DNA from: Sphagnum compactum
Lineage: Eukaryota; Bryophyta; Sphagnopsida; Sphagnales
NCBI GenBank assembly: GCA_965153455.1
Contig: OZ234503.1
Coordinates: 13,955,118-14,019,117 of the forward strand
DNA length: 64,000 nucleotides
Direction: 5' to 3'
In this document: in pieces, positions 32,874 to 43,800 of the stretch
Layout: the number at the start of each line of letters is the position of its first letter
How positions within the stretch are numbered: position 1 is the stretch's first letter
The notes under the pieces: generated by a model
The model's input: the letters and a program-made list of their open reading frames with translations, nothing else
What the model was told of the DNA's origin: nothing
The model's database searches: none
Translations under genes and position numbers: made by a program

Positions 32874-33860
32874 TCAGTAAGGCCTGGATCGGTATCCTCC
32901 TCCATCACGTCTGTCAGGACCTCCACCACCCCCACGATGGCCCCCTCGAAACCCACCCCCACCTCCATAGCCACCACCACCCATAGCTGGGGCCTTAGGT
33001 GCTGATTTTGCAGCCATTGTAACCTTGATCTTGTGACCTCTCATCTCATAGTCATTGAAAAAGCCACCTGCAGAATGTGCAGCTGATGGGTCTTCATAAC
33101 TCAACACTCCATCACCCTTATTCTTCCCCGATTCATCTGTATAAATCTTGATGTTCCAGGGCCATTGGTCCTTATACCCTCGTTTTTGTTTCAGTCGTGC
33201 CACCTGACCAATGCCCCCAAAAAGCTCCCGTAGCTCCTCTTCCTTCACATCCAGTGGCAGTCCTGAGATATAGATTCTAGTGTTGTCACATGTGTCATCG
33301 CAGTTTTCATCACATTGTTTGACCTTCAAATCTGCCTCATTTTCATGGCTGTTTGCAGTTTTAGAGTCCTCTCTTGAGTGGTCACCGTAACCCCCACGAT
33401 AATCCTCCGCCGGTTTACCTTGATCCCTCTCATTACCTCTTCCACTCCGCTCTTGGCTCCCTCCATACCCACCTGCATTCTCAACACTAGCTCCCCCACC
33501 TTGTCCCCCATACCCACTCCACTGCTGTCCACTGTAGCCTCCAGCACCAGCTGAAACAGTTTGAGGTTTTGGTGACCCACATTTGTTGCACTCCAACCTT
33601 CTTGCAAAGTTCAGATTTCCACAACTTGAGCTTGGGCACATCCAATCACCACTCCTATCTCCACTCCCACCACCTCGAGCAGGTGCACTATCATTCCTGC
33701 TACCACCATAACCTCCACTTCCACCATAACCTCCTCCACCTCCTCCTCTGCTGTTCTGGTGGTTCCCGCGTTGCCCACCTCTTGCTCCACCTCGGTCTCC
33801 TCCTGGTGCTGGACCCCCTCCATCTCGGTACCGCCCTCCCATGCTCTGGTAGCTTGACAT
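32874..33860 (-). CDS. TAF15B: TAF15b-like RNA-binding protein, copy B (RanBP2 zinc finger, RRM, RGG)
   Basis: The coding region is uninterrupted, 328 aa. Layout as in copy A: Gly/Arg-rich start [16 protein letters not shown], RanBP2 zinc finger with C75, C80, C91, C94, Gly-rich linker, RRM about 194-283 ([40 protein letters not shown]), and an RGG tail with GGGYRSRPY. The RRM is nearly identical to copy A, while the Gly-rich parts differ in length. Where copy A has a coding intron, copy B reads straight through (DQGKPAEDYRGGYGD). It is not a retrocopy: it keeps a leader intron with donor CAG|GTATGT at 34747/34746 and the same GTTTTGTTGAAG exon start (33925). The promoter has adjacent site II and telo-box words. 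Probably nuclear and RNA-binding. Confidence 0.92.
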   Translation of the reverse strand: MSSYQSMGGRYRDGGGPAPGGDRGGARGGQRGNHQNSRGGGGGGYGGSGGYGGSRNDSAPARGGGSGDRSGDWMCPSSSCGNLNFARRLECNKCGSPKPQTVSAGAGGYSGQQWSGYGGQGGGASVENAGGYGGSQERSGRGNERDQGKPAEDYRGGYGDHSREDSKTANSHENEADLKVKQCDENCDDTCDNTRIYISGLPLDVKEEELRELFGGIGQVARLKQKRGYKDQWPWNIKIYTDESGKNKGDGVLSYEDPSAAHSAGGFFNDYEMRGHKIKVTMAAKSAPKAPAMGGGGYGGGGGFRGGHRGGGGGPDRRDGGGYRSRPY

Positions 33861-33925
33861 CTTGAAACCCTCCAGTCAACTGAAGGCAGTGGCTATGTGG
33901 CCACTTCCAGAATCTTCAACAAAAC

Positions 33926-34746
33926 CTAAAGGATTCACAACATACCCTTTTGGATTTGTCATTGAGGTTCATAGTAGTTACTAATAATAAAAGCAAGAAT
34001 AGAAACAACTGGAAGAATTCTGCAACCCGGAACTGGACTTATTTCTTCAGCAACATGTACATTTCAAGCTATTTTGGAATACAAAATGGAAGGAAGAAAC
34101 CCTTGGCTATAGCAGAGAAAACGACGTCAAAAACAACAACCACCGTATTACAAGAGCTTCTGTTGCATACAACAGGATGTTAAAAGAATAACTTTGGCGA
34201 GGATTCAAGCTCTGCCAGCTCAACCCTAAGAATCCTGACCCTAATGCAGTTTGAGTTCCGGCACACACCCTAAAAGCTTTGTCCATCAGCAATAACCCTA
34301 CAAAAGACAGGTCTGAAAATGCAAGCCTCCGGCATCAGCTTGGGTAAGCCCGACGCGGTTTCCTATGCACAAACGGATCTTGCTCTTTGACCGAAACGCC
34401 CTTCAGCAAGACAAAAAAACAAGCCCCCTACTAGCACGCTCATCAACTCACAAACCCTAAACAATCCCGCTAGACCAAAAACCGCAACGATCTCGCTCTC
34501 GTGAAAAACTCCGGAGAGGGCGAAAAAAACAAAAAAAACTAGACACCAGAAAAGCTCTACTCCTCATTCCAACGCAAACCGTTTGGTTTAGCCTAATGCG
34601 ACTTCCTATGCAGCATCAAGCCTAATAGGGGGATCAAGGACTTCGCCCATCCCCAAACCTCCGGCAAGAAACAAACCGAAGAAAAACCAAAGTAAAGAGC
34701 TAAAATCAGGCCCAAAAAAACCAGAAAAAAACTATGAACAACATAC
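33926..34746 (-). other. 5'-leader intron of TAF15b-like copy B
   Basis: The donor CTTCTCAG|GTATGT is near-perfect. The acceptor CCTTTAG precedes GTTTTGTTGAAG, which matches the corresponding exon start in copy A. Intron 821 bp, leaving 65 bp of leader before the ATG. Leader introns of this kind often raise expression in plants. Confidence 0.7.
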
Positions 34747-34881
34747 CTGAGAAGACGCCGATCGTAGCAACAGAAAAACTGCAGCGCCGAATCCCGAGCT
34801 CCCCCAGTGCAAATCACTGGGTAGCTCCGTCCTGCTCTCCAACCTTCTATCTCCTCTCCACTACACGCGCACTTCGCCGAT

Positions 34882-34896
34882 TTTAGGGTTTGGGCC
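34882..34896 (-). promoter_or_regulatory. site II plus telo-box pair, TAF15b-like copy B promoter
   Basis: On the minus strand GGCCCAAACCCTAAA joins a site II word (GGCCCA, TCP-binding type) directly to a telo-box (AAACCCTAA). This pair is typical of plant promoters of translation and RNA-handling genes active in dividing cells. It lies about 135 bp upstream of the leader-intron donor. Confidence 0.65.
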
Positions 34897-34919
34897 TTCC
34901 CTGTTTACATTATGAACCC

Positions 34920-36036
34920 CGCATGATACCTTCATGGATGAAATGTATTTTGTCCAAATTGGAAGTCTTCGTCAATCGACACATCCGCGACTGCCCTCCT
35001 CTCGTAAATCCAACAGGTAGGTAAATCATATACGCCTGGAATTCCTCCCTTACCGTTAGATTTAGAGTATACGCCACGTGTCTCTAATTATCACCATCAG
35101 ATCTAATAAAACAATGCGCGACTGATTTGCGGTAACTTGTACATCGGATTTGCTTTGGCACCTCTCACGCAAGCGGTTAATTCCCGACGGCGGAATTAGC
35201 TTCCCTGATTCTGGGCTGGAATGTGGTTCCTTTCACAGCCTGCACTTTCTTGTTTGCGTCTGGAGATGGTGAAGATGAAGGACAACAATTGCGCGCACGC
35301 GCTGGAGAGATAGATAGAGAGAGAGAGAGAGAGAGAGTGCAGTCAGGGCAACAGTATACTTACGCGATTACGCGATTCCTTTGTCGAGGAGTGCGATCAG
35401 CGCAAGTAAACCGTTGTTATGCGCATTAATATATCAGGAGCATTCTTTGAGTGGAATTAGGGTTTGATTATAAAGAGATTGTTCCTGTTATTCGTATGTC
35501 CCTCCCGCTATTCATGCCGCTGGATTTCCGGTATCCATGCGTGCAGATTTAGACTTGTTGGCACTGCGACCATGGGACCAAAAATCTATTCATCAGAGAC
35601 TGCATCAGAGCTCTTCTAAGCATCAGAGATCTTGTAATTTAATCAACTGATCAATGGATCGTGCCCAAGAATTGCAAATTTCATGCAAAAGTTGGTGGGA
35701 TTCTCAGACTCCTATGACTGGAAAGGATCTCTTTAGAGCTTGAATTGTGTTTCAATTTCTCTGCAATTTTTGGATTGGTTTTGTCTATACTGCCTTCATT
35801 TTGTACATGGGGCTGGCTTAATCATGGCCTTCATTTCTTGATGTTTCTACCCTGACAAATAAGCAACAAAAACATCAGAGAAGAAACAGGAATACACATG
35901 CACAACAGGCAGACAAGCTTAGAATGTAAGATTTGGTGAAAATGATCTTTGGAGCTTTCCTTAATGGTGGCCAAATTGCAAAGGTTCCTCCTTAGAGCTC
36001 TTGCTTACATGACATTAGTTGGGATATGCAGCAAGT
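34920..36036. other. spacer between TAF15b-like copy B promoter and Ycf23 3' end
   Basis: Holds a G-box/ABRE-like GCCACGTGTC at 35073-35082 and a GA microsatellite at about 35305-35337. Short open frames around the microsatellite are low-complexity and not convincing. The right part should be the Ycf23 3' untranslated region. Confidence 0.4.
35305..35337 (+). repeat. GATA/GA microsatellite
   Basis: GAGATAGATAGAGAGAGAG and further GA units. It lies about 0.4 kb from the copy B leader, on the far side of its promoter. Confidence 0.8.
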
Positions 36037-39008
36037 TCAATGGGCAACAGCAGATACTGAGGAGGCATGAGAGCCTGAGCCCAGACTCAGAGCATCAGCA
36101 ATGCTCCGGACAGCAGCCACCATTGCAAGTCGGTCATTTAGTTTGTTGACAGCTGATCCAACACCCTGCCAACATTGAAACTATACATTAGAATGATTGT
36201 CAATGGTCACAGAGGTGTTGGACAAAGAAGATTAGTGTAGCAATTTCAGAGGGAAACACATTGCCATCTAATCCATGACTTTATGATGGATCTTTGTGCC
36301 AAATCTTGTCCAGTAATTTTGATGCAGTTTAGCAAAGAAATGAACAAGACAGACTAACTGTGCATACCACGCCTGCAGCTCCAGCTGCACAGGCCATTGG
36401 TGCAGTTACAGCACTGATTCCTGATGCACACATGACAGGAATTCTAACAGCTTTTGAAATGGAATAAGCTGCTGCCAAAGTTGGTGAAGCCTGCACAAAC
36501 AGCCTTTTGTGTGAGGAGTCTCCAGTGTCCACAAAATGGATCAACCAATCAGATGACCAGGTACAGACACAAGGGAGACCCAAAACCTGAACATCTGGGT
36601 GGACCCAAAATTTCCAAGACCTGAGCCCTGAGTCCTAGATCTGAACAGCGAGATTCCTCAAGGTCATGAACTGACCAATCCATCAGCTATAAGTCCAAGT
36701 TCGAAGGCTTATCGTATACCAAGTACCTTTTCAATGAGGCCCTGCACACCAGGGCTGGCAGGCGATGCACTTGTACCACCCTCAGTTTGGATGATATCAG
36801 CTCCTTCTGCTTCCAATTTCTCCGCAAGGCTTACCTTCATCCACCAAATTGACATTTAGGAAATACAGCATTGCTTTACCCATGCTGCTCATCATTTTGT
36901 GCTCTGAACCGTCAAGAGCTCCAGAAGCAGAGGTCAGCAGCTATCAAAGTTTCATGTGAAAATTAATCTCCCCTACATCATGCTCACTAAAGTGACAGGG
37001 GTCTTGCTGTTCCAGTTAACTATGAATTGACCTATTAAGAGAAGGTGATGAAGATCACTTGATCAACAAGGGGCAGAGTGTGGGGAATGGTGACAGAAAG
37101 TGTGACAAATGGTAGAAGCTCCCTTGTCTTCCTTGTTAACTCTAAAACCTGCCAAATTCAACACAGTCAACTTTTCATTCTGGCATGGCACACATGTTTG
37201 AGCAACAGAAACAATGTCAGAATGCACATCCATTCGTAAAGGTGCTGTATTTTTAATGGCCAATTAAGTGCACCTCAGCAGCAGAAAACACACGTCCAGA
37301 CTCATAGAATGAGTCATAGTTGCCAATCTCAACCTGCAAAACAAAAGAGAGTCAAAAGGGCTATGAATATTTCTCAGGAATCCAACTACAGCTCTGGGTT
37401 TTGCTTGGACTGATTCTATTTGTCTTATGCTGGATATACATGCACACAAAGATGCCTGCTTCTACTTCTCACTCAAAACAGACTTCAATGGCATCCCCAG
37501 GTCTTTTCAAGGGTTATGGTTTTATGGTACCATGTGTGCTCCAGCTTCAATGGCTGCAACAAAAGCATCAGGCTCAACTGATGACACACACACCTGATTT
37601 ACACATCCATCCAACAGACAAGACTTCATAGGTAATCTCTCTCAAACTTACATAGGTCCAATAAATTCAAAAGTCAAAGAAAGGTTCTCCATTAGAAGTC
37701 ATGCTTTTCTTAAACCTCATTGTTGAGTTGTATTGAAGAATTGGAAGAGTGAGACAATCTTTGATCAAACTTTTGCGTCAGGGGCAAGGGTCATAAGATT
37801 TCACCATCATTGTCCATTTCATTTTACAGTCTGTTCAGGATCTATTCAGTCCTGTGATATAGTACAAAGGAATGTGGTTACTAGAAGAAGCCATCAAAGC
37901 CATGAACAGAGAATTTGCATGAAATTACAGTAATACTCACAGGTAGGTCAGTAAGAGAAATAGCAAGCTTCACAAGCTCTGGATCACATGCAATATCAAC
38001 ATGTGTTGCTCCCCCCTGCCATCATCATTGAAAGATTTCAGTCTTTTGCCAAAAGAAATAGGTACTAGCCATTCTTGAGAAAATAGTAGGAGTCTCTACT
38101 GGTCAACCCACAAGACTCCGGTATCTGCACCAATAGAGCTAAGGTAACTTGCTTGGAAAACTCTTTCCCCGTAATAAAACTCAGAACTCTTGCTAGGCTA
38201 CCACAGTTAAGTTTAGGTGCAATCAAGAGAACATTCCGCATTGCTGCTGGCATGATGATGACAACTACAGGAGAACTCTTACATGCATCTCAAGGGTGGC
38301 TTGAAGTTTAAACCCCACAACCACTTGGAAAGAAGCTATCAACCAAATGACAGATAGGTTTTCCACATCAACTTGCTAGGCAATTCGCAGTTCAAGAATT
38401 CATACCTTATCCGCAGCAATCACCACTGCTGCCACATTCTCCACATCGAAGTTCTGTAGCCCTGCAATCACCTGTTCAACACATTCTCAAGACACATTCC
38501 CCGAGTTTGAACACAAGATGATGATGATAACGATGATGACGAGGTTTCATTTCCAAGCACCAAAATTGGATTCAGATACGCACGTGATAACACATATTCT
38601 TCATGAACGGAGAAGAGGATGGCGCAAGAAAATCACAGCAAAGCAGTAGAGGAGGAAGCAAAACTTCCCCTGAGACAATGTCAGAAGCTCTGGTACCTTA
38701 AGCGCACGACCGGCATTAAACTCCTTGAGAACAAATTCTCTGACAGCCTCCTGTGAACGAGAAGCCGAGGCTCGAACCCTACCTGCAGAGTACGAGACTC
38801 TGACTGCCTGTACTCCGGAAGCAACCACAATCGGACAGCCAGAAAGCGACACACATGATGATGGCAAAGAATTCCATTTCTTGCATCCCCTAACAACTAC
38901 ACTTCTCACATTTTCACATCCAATTCTCCCATCGTTCACAGACGCAGACAGATTTCCTGCAATCCCTGCAGAAGAAGACGAAAGAGCTAATGCTGCAACA
39001 GCTGCCAT
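36037..39008 (-). CDS. YCF23: Ycf23/DUF561 protein, plastid-targeted, 9 exons
   Basis: Member of the Ycf23 (DUF561) family, encoded in some algal plastids and cyanobacteria and in the nucleus of land plants. It has a TIM-barrel-like sequence and no settled function. Exons: 39008-38697, 38471-38406, 38015-37941, 37593-37531, 37333-37274, 37148-37059, 36834-36727, 36490-36368, 36165-36037; 341 aa, and every intron is phase 0. Residues 1 to about 80 are Ala/Ser/Val/Arg-rich, as in a chloroplast transit peptide (MAAVAALALSSSSAG). The mature part runs KEFNAGRALKVIAGLQNFD, GGATHVDIACDPELVKLA, VCVSSVEPDAFVAAIEAGAHMVEIGNYDSFY, LSVTIPHTLPL, EGADIIQTEGGTSASPASPG, IPVMCASGISAVTAPMACAAGAAGVGVGSAVNKL. The conserved gene order of strands and the EGGTS loop support the call. 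The donors GTGCAC and GTGATC are weak, but conservation fixes the exon ends. Confidence 0.92.
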
Positions 39009-40759
39009 GATATTGCTTTGCTAATTCTGCTCAAAAACAAACACAAAACCCCTCTGAAAACTCAGCCTCGACGAGCCTGCGATTAGAATCGAGATTAGCT
39101 GGCGACAAATCGAGAACGGTTTTGAATCGCGCCGAAAGACCACAACACACGATTCCCACCGTTTTGCTTTCTTTTGCAAATGATGAATCAAAAGCCTAAT
39201 TCGACAACGAAGACAGTAAACAAGCGAGCGATGGAAATTCTCTTGGGACCCACCATGCAGATAAAAGGCCACTCAATGTACATCTTTCTCGCACTTTTTG
39301 TTCATCACAAACAGTTTCGATTCTCTCCTCTAAAGCCACAAATCTGCACGTCAAAAACTTTCTTTCTTTCCCTATTTAATACAAGAATTTGAACCTTCCC
39401 TTTTAAAAGTATGGCCACACCGAGTGTTACGTTGTTATCACTACTACAAAATGTGGGTGTAGTTCATTAGTCCCTGTTTACTAGACCACTGAATTCACTA
39501 TTTTTTCATTAGTCCGTGTTCACTACAATCAGTGAATTCACTCAAAATTCAGTGAAATCACTTGACATACAGGAACACCTTTTATTGTATTGTATGGATG
39601 GTAAAATTAAACACCATTCCATGTCTAAAATGTTAATTAACATTAAATCTTAAGTGACACATGGCATAACAATGATGGGAAATTTTTGTTAATAGTTATT
39701 GTTAATTAACATTAAATTTTTGAAAAAACAAAATTAGATCCAAACATTAGTATTAACTAAAGTTTCACAAAATGACAAATTGATTCCATGTTTAGTGCAT
39801 GCATTTTTGTGTGTAGTCATTTTTTTCTTTTTTCTTTTTTTTTAATTTTTCATCTTTCTATTTCTCCCCTTGCGGTCTATCTCTTTCGACTGCCTTCTCT
39901 ATTTACCTCTTATGCTTCATTCACACATGTTAATAACATAAAAAAAATTAATGTACAACAATAACTTGCCACAAAAAGTTAGGGTTAATTGTTTTTAAAC
40001 TTAAGGTTTTGTAGGTAACTATCATCAATACACTATCGTTGTTCAAGAAACTTAACCACTTTTTATCACTAACTTACTTTATTTGAATTGTTTTAACACT
40101 ATCCAAAGATAAACCTTAATAACTATTTTATTTTCACCTTCCTGCACATTTATAGTCAAGTCCATTTGACATCATTGAATGACATTCCAAATTTTTCTCT
40201 TCTAACTTTATCACTATTTTGTTCAACATTATGACATTCAACTTATTTGTTTCACATCGTTTGATTTTATCATTGTTTTATCAACTCTGTAACATTCAAC
40301 TTTTTTGTTTAATGGGCTTCTTCACTATCATCTTTAACACTATGACATTCAACTTTTTTTTGTTTAGTGTCTTATGGTTTTTTCATTATCACATTGAGGA
40401 ATGTGACATTCAACTTCTTTGTTTAATGTCTTTTAGCTTCTTCATTGTCACATTCTTTTTCTTTGTTTTATTTTGTGCACCTTTACATGCGTATCATTGT
40501 GAACTTTTTTTTTGCGTATAATAGATCAACATCGTTGTGTTTTTTCTTTTGTTGCAAGTTATAAACATGTTTGTATTTTTTCTTGTTTTTTGTAGGTTGT
40601 CACAAGGTCTCATAATCTAACTTTGTTTACGTAATCCTTGAAGATTTTGTTATAAATTCAAAAGTCACTCATCTTGTGTTATGACACAAAATCAAATTCT
40701 AATTTTTAGTTTATAAAGTAACTTCCATTACAGAGTCAAAAGGGTAAAAGGTTCTTTCG
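39009..40759. other. Ycf23 upstream region and AT-rich spacer
   Basis: The first 350 bp are GC-richer and presumably hold the Ycf23 leader and promoter. Beyond about 39.4 kb the DNA becomes AT-rich with T-rich tracts. The words AATTCACT.../TTCAGTGAA recur near 39487-39560. The translated stretch around 40220-40520 is repetitive (TGACATTCAACTT words repeat about every 60 bp) and not a gene. Confidence 0.4.
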
Positions 40760-41830
40760 CACCATGTTCAATTCTTTTATGTTGCATCAACTTTGTGTGT
40801 CTTGTAATCCTAAATTTTTCTTCAATATAAAACTTGGCAATTGGGTGAAAACTAGGCCCACAACTTGGTATCCCATTTTAGATGACACAAACAATGATCT
40901 TAAGTGGATTGAACACTTCATGGTGGTGAACAACTTTGTTTTCCATGTGTTTTTGAAGTTGAAACACTTAATGGAAAAGAAAAATATTTTTCATTAATGT
41001 GTTATACCTATAGGGATACAAGTTGCATGTTCATTGTATAAGATCATTGACATATCAAAATTATTCCAATGTAGTGAATTGTTTACCATCAACAAATCAA
41101 TAGTGCACTTGGTTTTACGAAAATTTGTGTTTGCTCTAAACATTTTGTTCAAAAATCAAATCATGTTGCCTGAAGGAAAAGAGTTGGTAAAGGTTATGGC
41201 CAAGTTCAAAAACTTTTATGCTATACCATCATTCCACAAAACTATCACACAAATACATGTCCAAAAACCTCAAACAGTTGATTACTTTTCTTTCAAGTCC
41301 AAAGGTTACAACATGTAGCTACAATTGATTGGCACAAGAAAATTCAAGACATTTTTATGGAAATGCTTGACTCAATGAATGATGCACAAATCTTTCGAAT
41401 CTCCACCTTGTACTAGAAAGCTATATATGCATGGTGATTTGTTCTAGCAAAATCGAGGTGAAAAACACATTTGACCTTATATACTTGGCAACAAAGATTA
41501 CCCTTTGTTGCCATGGTTGATGATTCTTCACAAGCATGCTGGAAATAACACCATACCGTTTTCAGAGGCGTATTCAACAAACATTTGAGTCGATGTAAAA
41601 CTGTTGTAGAAAATGTGTTTAAGATCTTGGAAAAAGGTTTTTTAAAGTTATTTTTTACAACAAATTTGCACATCTTCTTTGTCCCTGATGTGGTGGTTTG
41701 TTGTTATTTTTTCTAACATGATCATTGACGGTAAGGATCTTGACCTCCGAACCTTAATGATTCAATTGAATTTAAAGATGGAGTTGGGAATCTTAACGTC
41801 ATTGGATAGAAATTTCTTAATAATTAAATG
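40760..41830 (+). pseudogene. decayed PIF/Harbinger transposase (DDE_Tnp_4 type)
   Basis: Collinear plus-strand pieces of a Harbinger-type transposase. They run from KWIEHFMVVNNFVFHVFLKLKHLME and IGIQVACSLYKI, through SIVHLVLRKFVFALNILFKNQI, MLPEGKELVKVMAKFK, QIHVQKPQTVDYFSFKSKGYNM (to 41318), to IFMEMLDSMNDAQIFRISTLY, YILGNKDYPLLPWLMILHKHAG, VVENVFKILEKGF, TNLHIFFVPDVVVCCYFF and NMIIDGKDLDLRTLMIQLNL. These cover the helix-turn-helix-like region, the first DDE strand, SMNDA, the LGDKGYPL-like second Asp region (here with Asn-Lys-Asp) and the final E-containing VENVFGILK-like block. Several stops and frame changes show it is dead. Terminal repeats, a TTA/TAA duplication and the partner Myb-like gene were not found. 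Confidence 0.75.
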
Positions 41831-43040
41831 CCTATACATCAAGAAATAATGGACAATGATGTTGAAATAGATTTGCAAGATGTGGTAATGTCGGGAATGA
41901 CACAAAAAGTCATACTAAGAACAATATCTCGGAAATAGACCACGTAAAATAAAATATTGACATGTGAATGGAATTTGCATTTTAAAAATTTCAATGACAT
42001 GGTAGTTGGCCTTTAATGATGCTATGATTGAACTATTGTGTTTTGAATTTGGAATTACCTCTTCTAAAGATGAATTTGCATTCAAATCAAGTGGATATCA
42101 AGAGCTTTAACATCAAGCTAAATCTACAATTACTTCTTATGATGGTGAATTTGTAACAAAAAGAGATGTAAACATCGTGCTTTTATATTGAATAAAAGCA
42201 CAACACATGGTGGTGCTAAGGTTTGAAAGAATGTTACCTTGGTTTTGTTGGTCTTGTGAAATCTTTTGTCTCATTGCTTGAAGTATTATAACTAACCTTG
42301 TTATTGTGATCTTAGATTTAAATTTGGCACTTTTTTCATTTGACCTACGTAAATTTGATTTTGTCCATTGCAACAACAAATAAATTATTATTTGCATTTT
42401 TTGTGCCAATAATTGGTGAAAATTTATTCATTATCTTCCAATTTTGTTTTATGCTTCTTAATGTAATTGGTGTTTTCAAAGGTGGTGCAAGTACAAATGA
42501 TGAATCTAAAAAATTGACTGTAAGGACCATCGAGGCTGCCTTATTAAAGATGGTTAACTGCATCATCAAAATTCACAAAATTTTCCTTTACATTTTGTGA
42601 ATTATGTTGTTACGATTCTACATATTGTTCACACAGATGATGATCACCAATCAATTCTTCCATGAATGAATGCAGTAATGGCTTTGTGGAATCTTGTTTT
42701 TCTTGTGTGTCAACTCTTGATATTGGCGCAATGTAATTCCCATTACCTTATGCTTGCAAGTATTTCATGTGAAGCGATGCATTAATGATCTAATTCCCTT
42801 GAAAAATTTTAATTGCATCAAAAAATTATTTGTTAAATTGGCAAAGTAAGTGATGTTTGTCATGTTCTTTTGCGATCATGATGTGCCTCCAAACTCCTCA
42901 AGAGACCCAAAGGTGGGTCCCAGATTGAAACAACAAAAAAAAATAAAAATTAGGGCACGCTCCCTAACTCGCAACACTTCGAAGGTAAGAGGGCATGCTA
43001 AAACTTTGGGATGGGACTAGGACAAACTCACAACTGAGAG
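41831..43040. other. AT-rich spacer, no gene recognised
   Basis: Probably the rest of the decayed Harbinger element plus spacer. Short open frames at 42137-42600 on both strands have no recognisable motif. Confidence 0.35.
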
Positions 43041-43800
43041 TTCAAGATGAGGTAAACCTGCACAACCAAGAAAAGAAGGCAATTAGTGCAAGTTGAATGG
43101 AAGTGGTGCAATGGACTTAATAAGACAACTTCAAACACAAGTTTTACACGGCCCGTAACTTTTGGGAGGAAACACCACTCCCCTCCCTATAGTATACTTT
43201 GTGTTTCTCCACGGGACTACATCCAAATGTCACTTTTCCCCGAGACTCCCAAGTGGGAGTCCCAAAATTGGGACTTTTGTTGTTCCAAAACTTTGGACAC
43301 TCATATCTTTCTCAAATCAAATCTATTTTGAAAATGCAATGACAATATCTTATAGCCTTCAAAAAGATCTTTCAATGATGTATAGCATGCCCCAAATAGA
43401 CCTCATCTGTTCCCTGATTTCAAGGGATTTGTGGTCAAAATTTTGATTCCCACCCCTTCTTTTCATCATAACTCATGCAAATCATATCTAAATGAACAAT
43501 GCGAGAGCACCTTAAGCATCTAAGCTTCAAGACCTTTTTAATGGTGTCATGGGAGCCCAATTTGCTATTATTTTTGCTTTCCAACCAAGGCTCCAAACAT
43601 TCGCAATTCTCGCACGAGTGCAACTCCCAAAATGGGAATGCACTTGGGAGCCATTGGGCTTCATCCCTTGCATTCTCCCCCATTTGTGAGAATGTGTTTC
43701 ACACCTAAACACACTCTTGGCCTCATGGGTCTTTGCACTTCACGTTTAGTCACAAACCCAATGTTAAAGTTGCAACAGATCATCTCCCAAAACAAAATGT
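43041..43800. other. GC-richer island in the gene desert, possible old retroelement or LTR piece
   Basis: The composition is clearly less AT-rich than its flanks, with inverted CTCCCAA/TTGGGAG words near 43249-43266 and 43622-43650. Text such as CTCATATCTTTCTCAAATC resembles plant LTR-retrotransposon flanks, but no integrase, protease or primer-binding site is visible. Unassigned. Confidence 0.25.

Noticed and set aside
33326-33865. His/Cys-rich plus-strand and Glu/Val-rich minus-strand frames over TAF15b-like copy B
   Set aside because: Shadows of the Gly-rich coding sequence in other frames; the same effect is seen over copy A.
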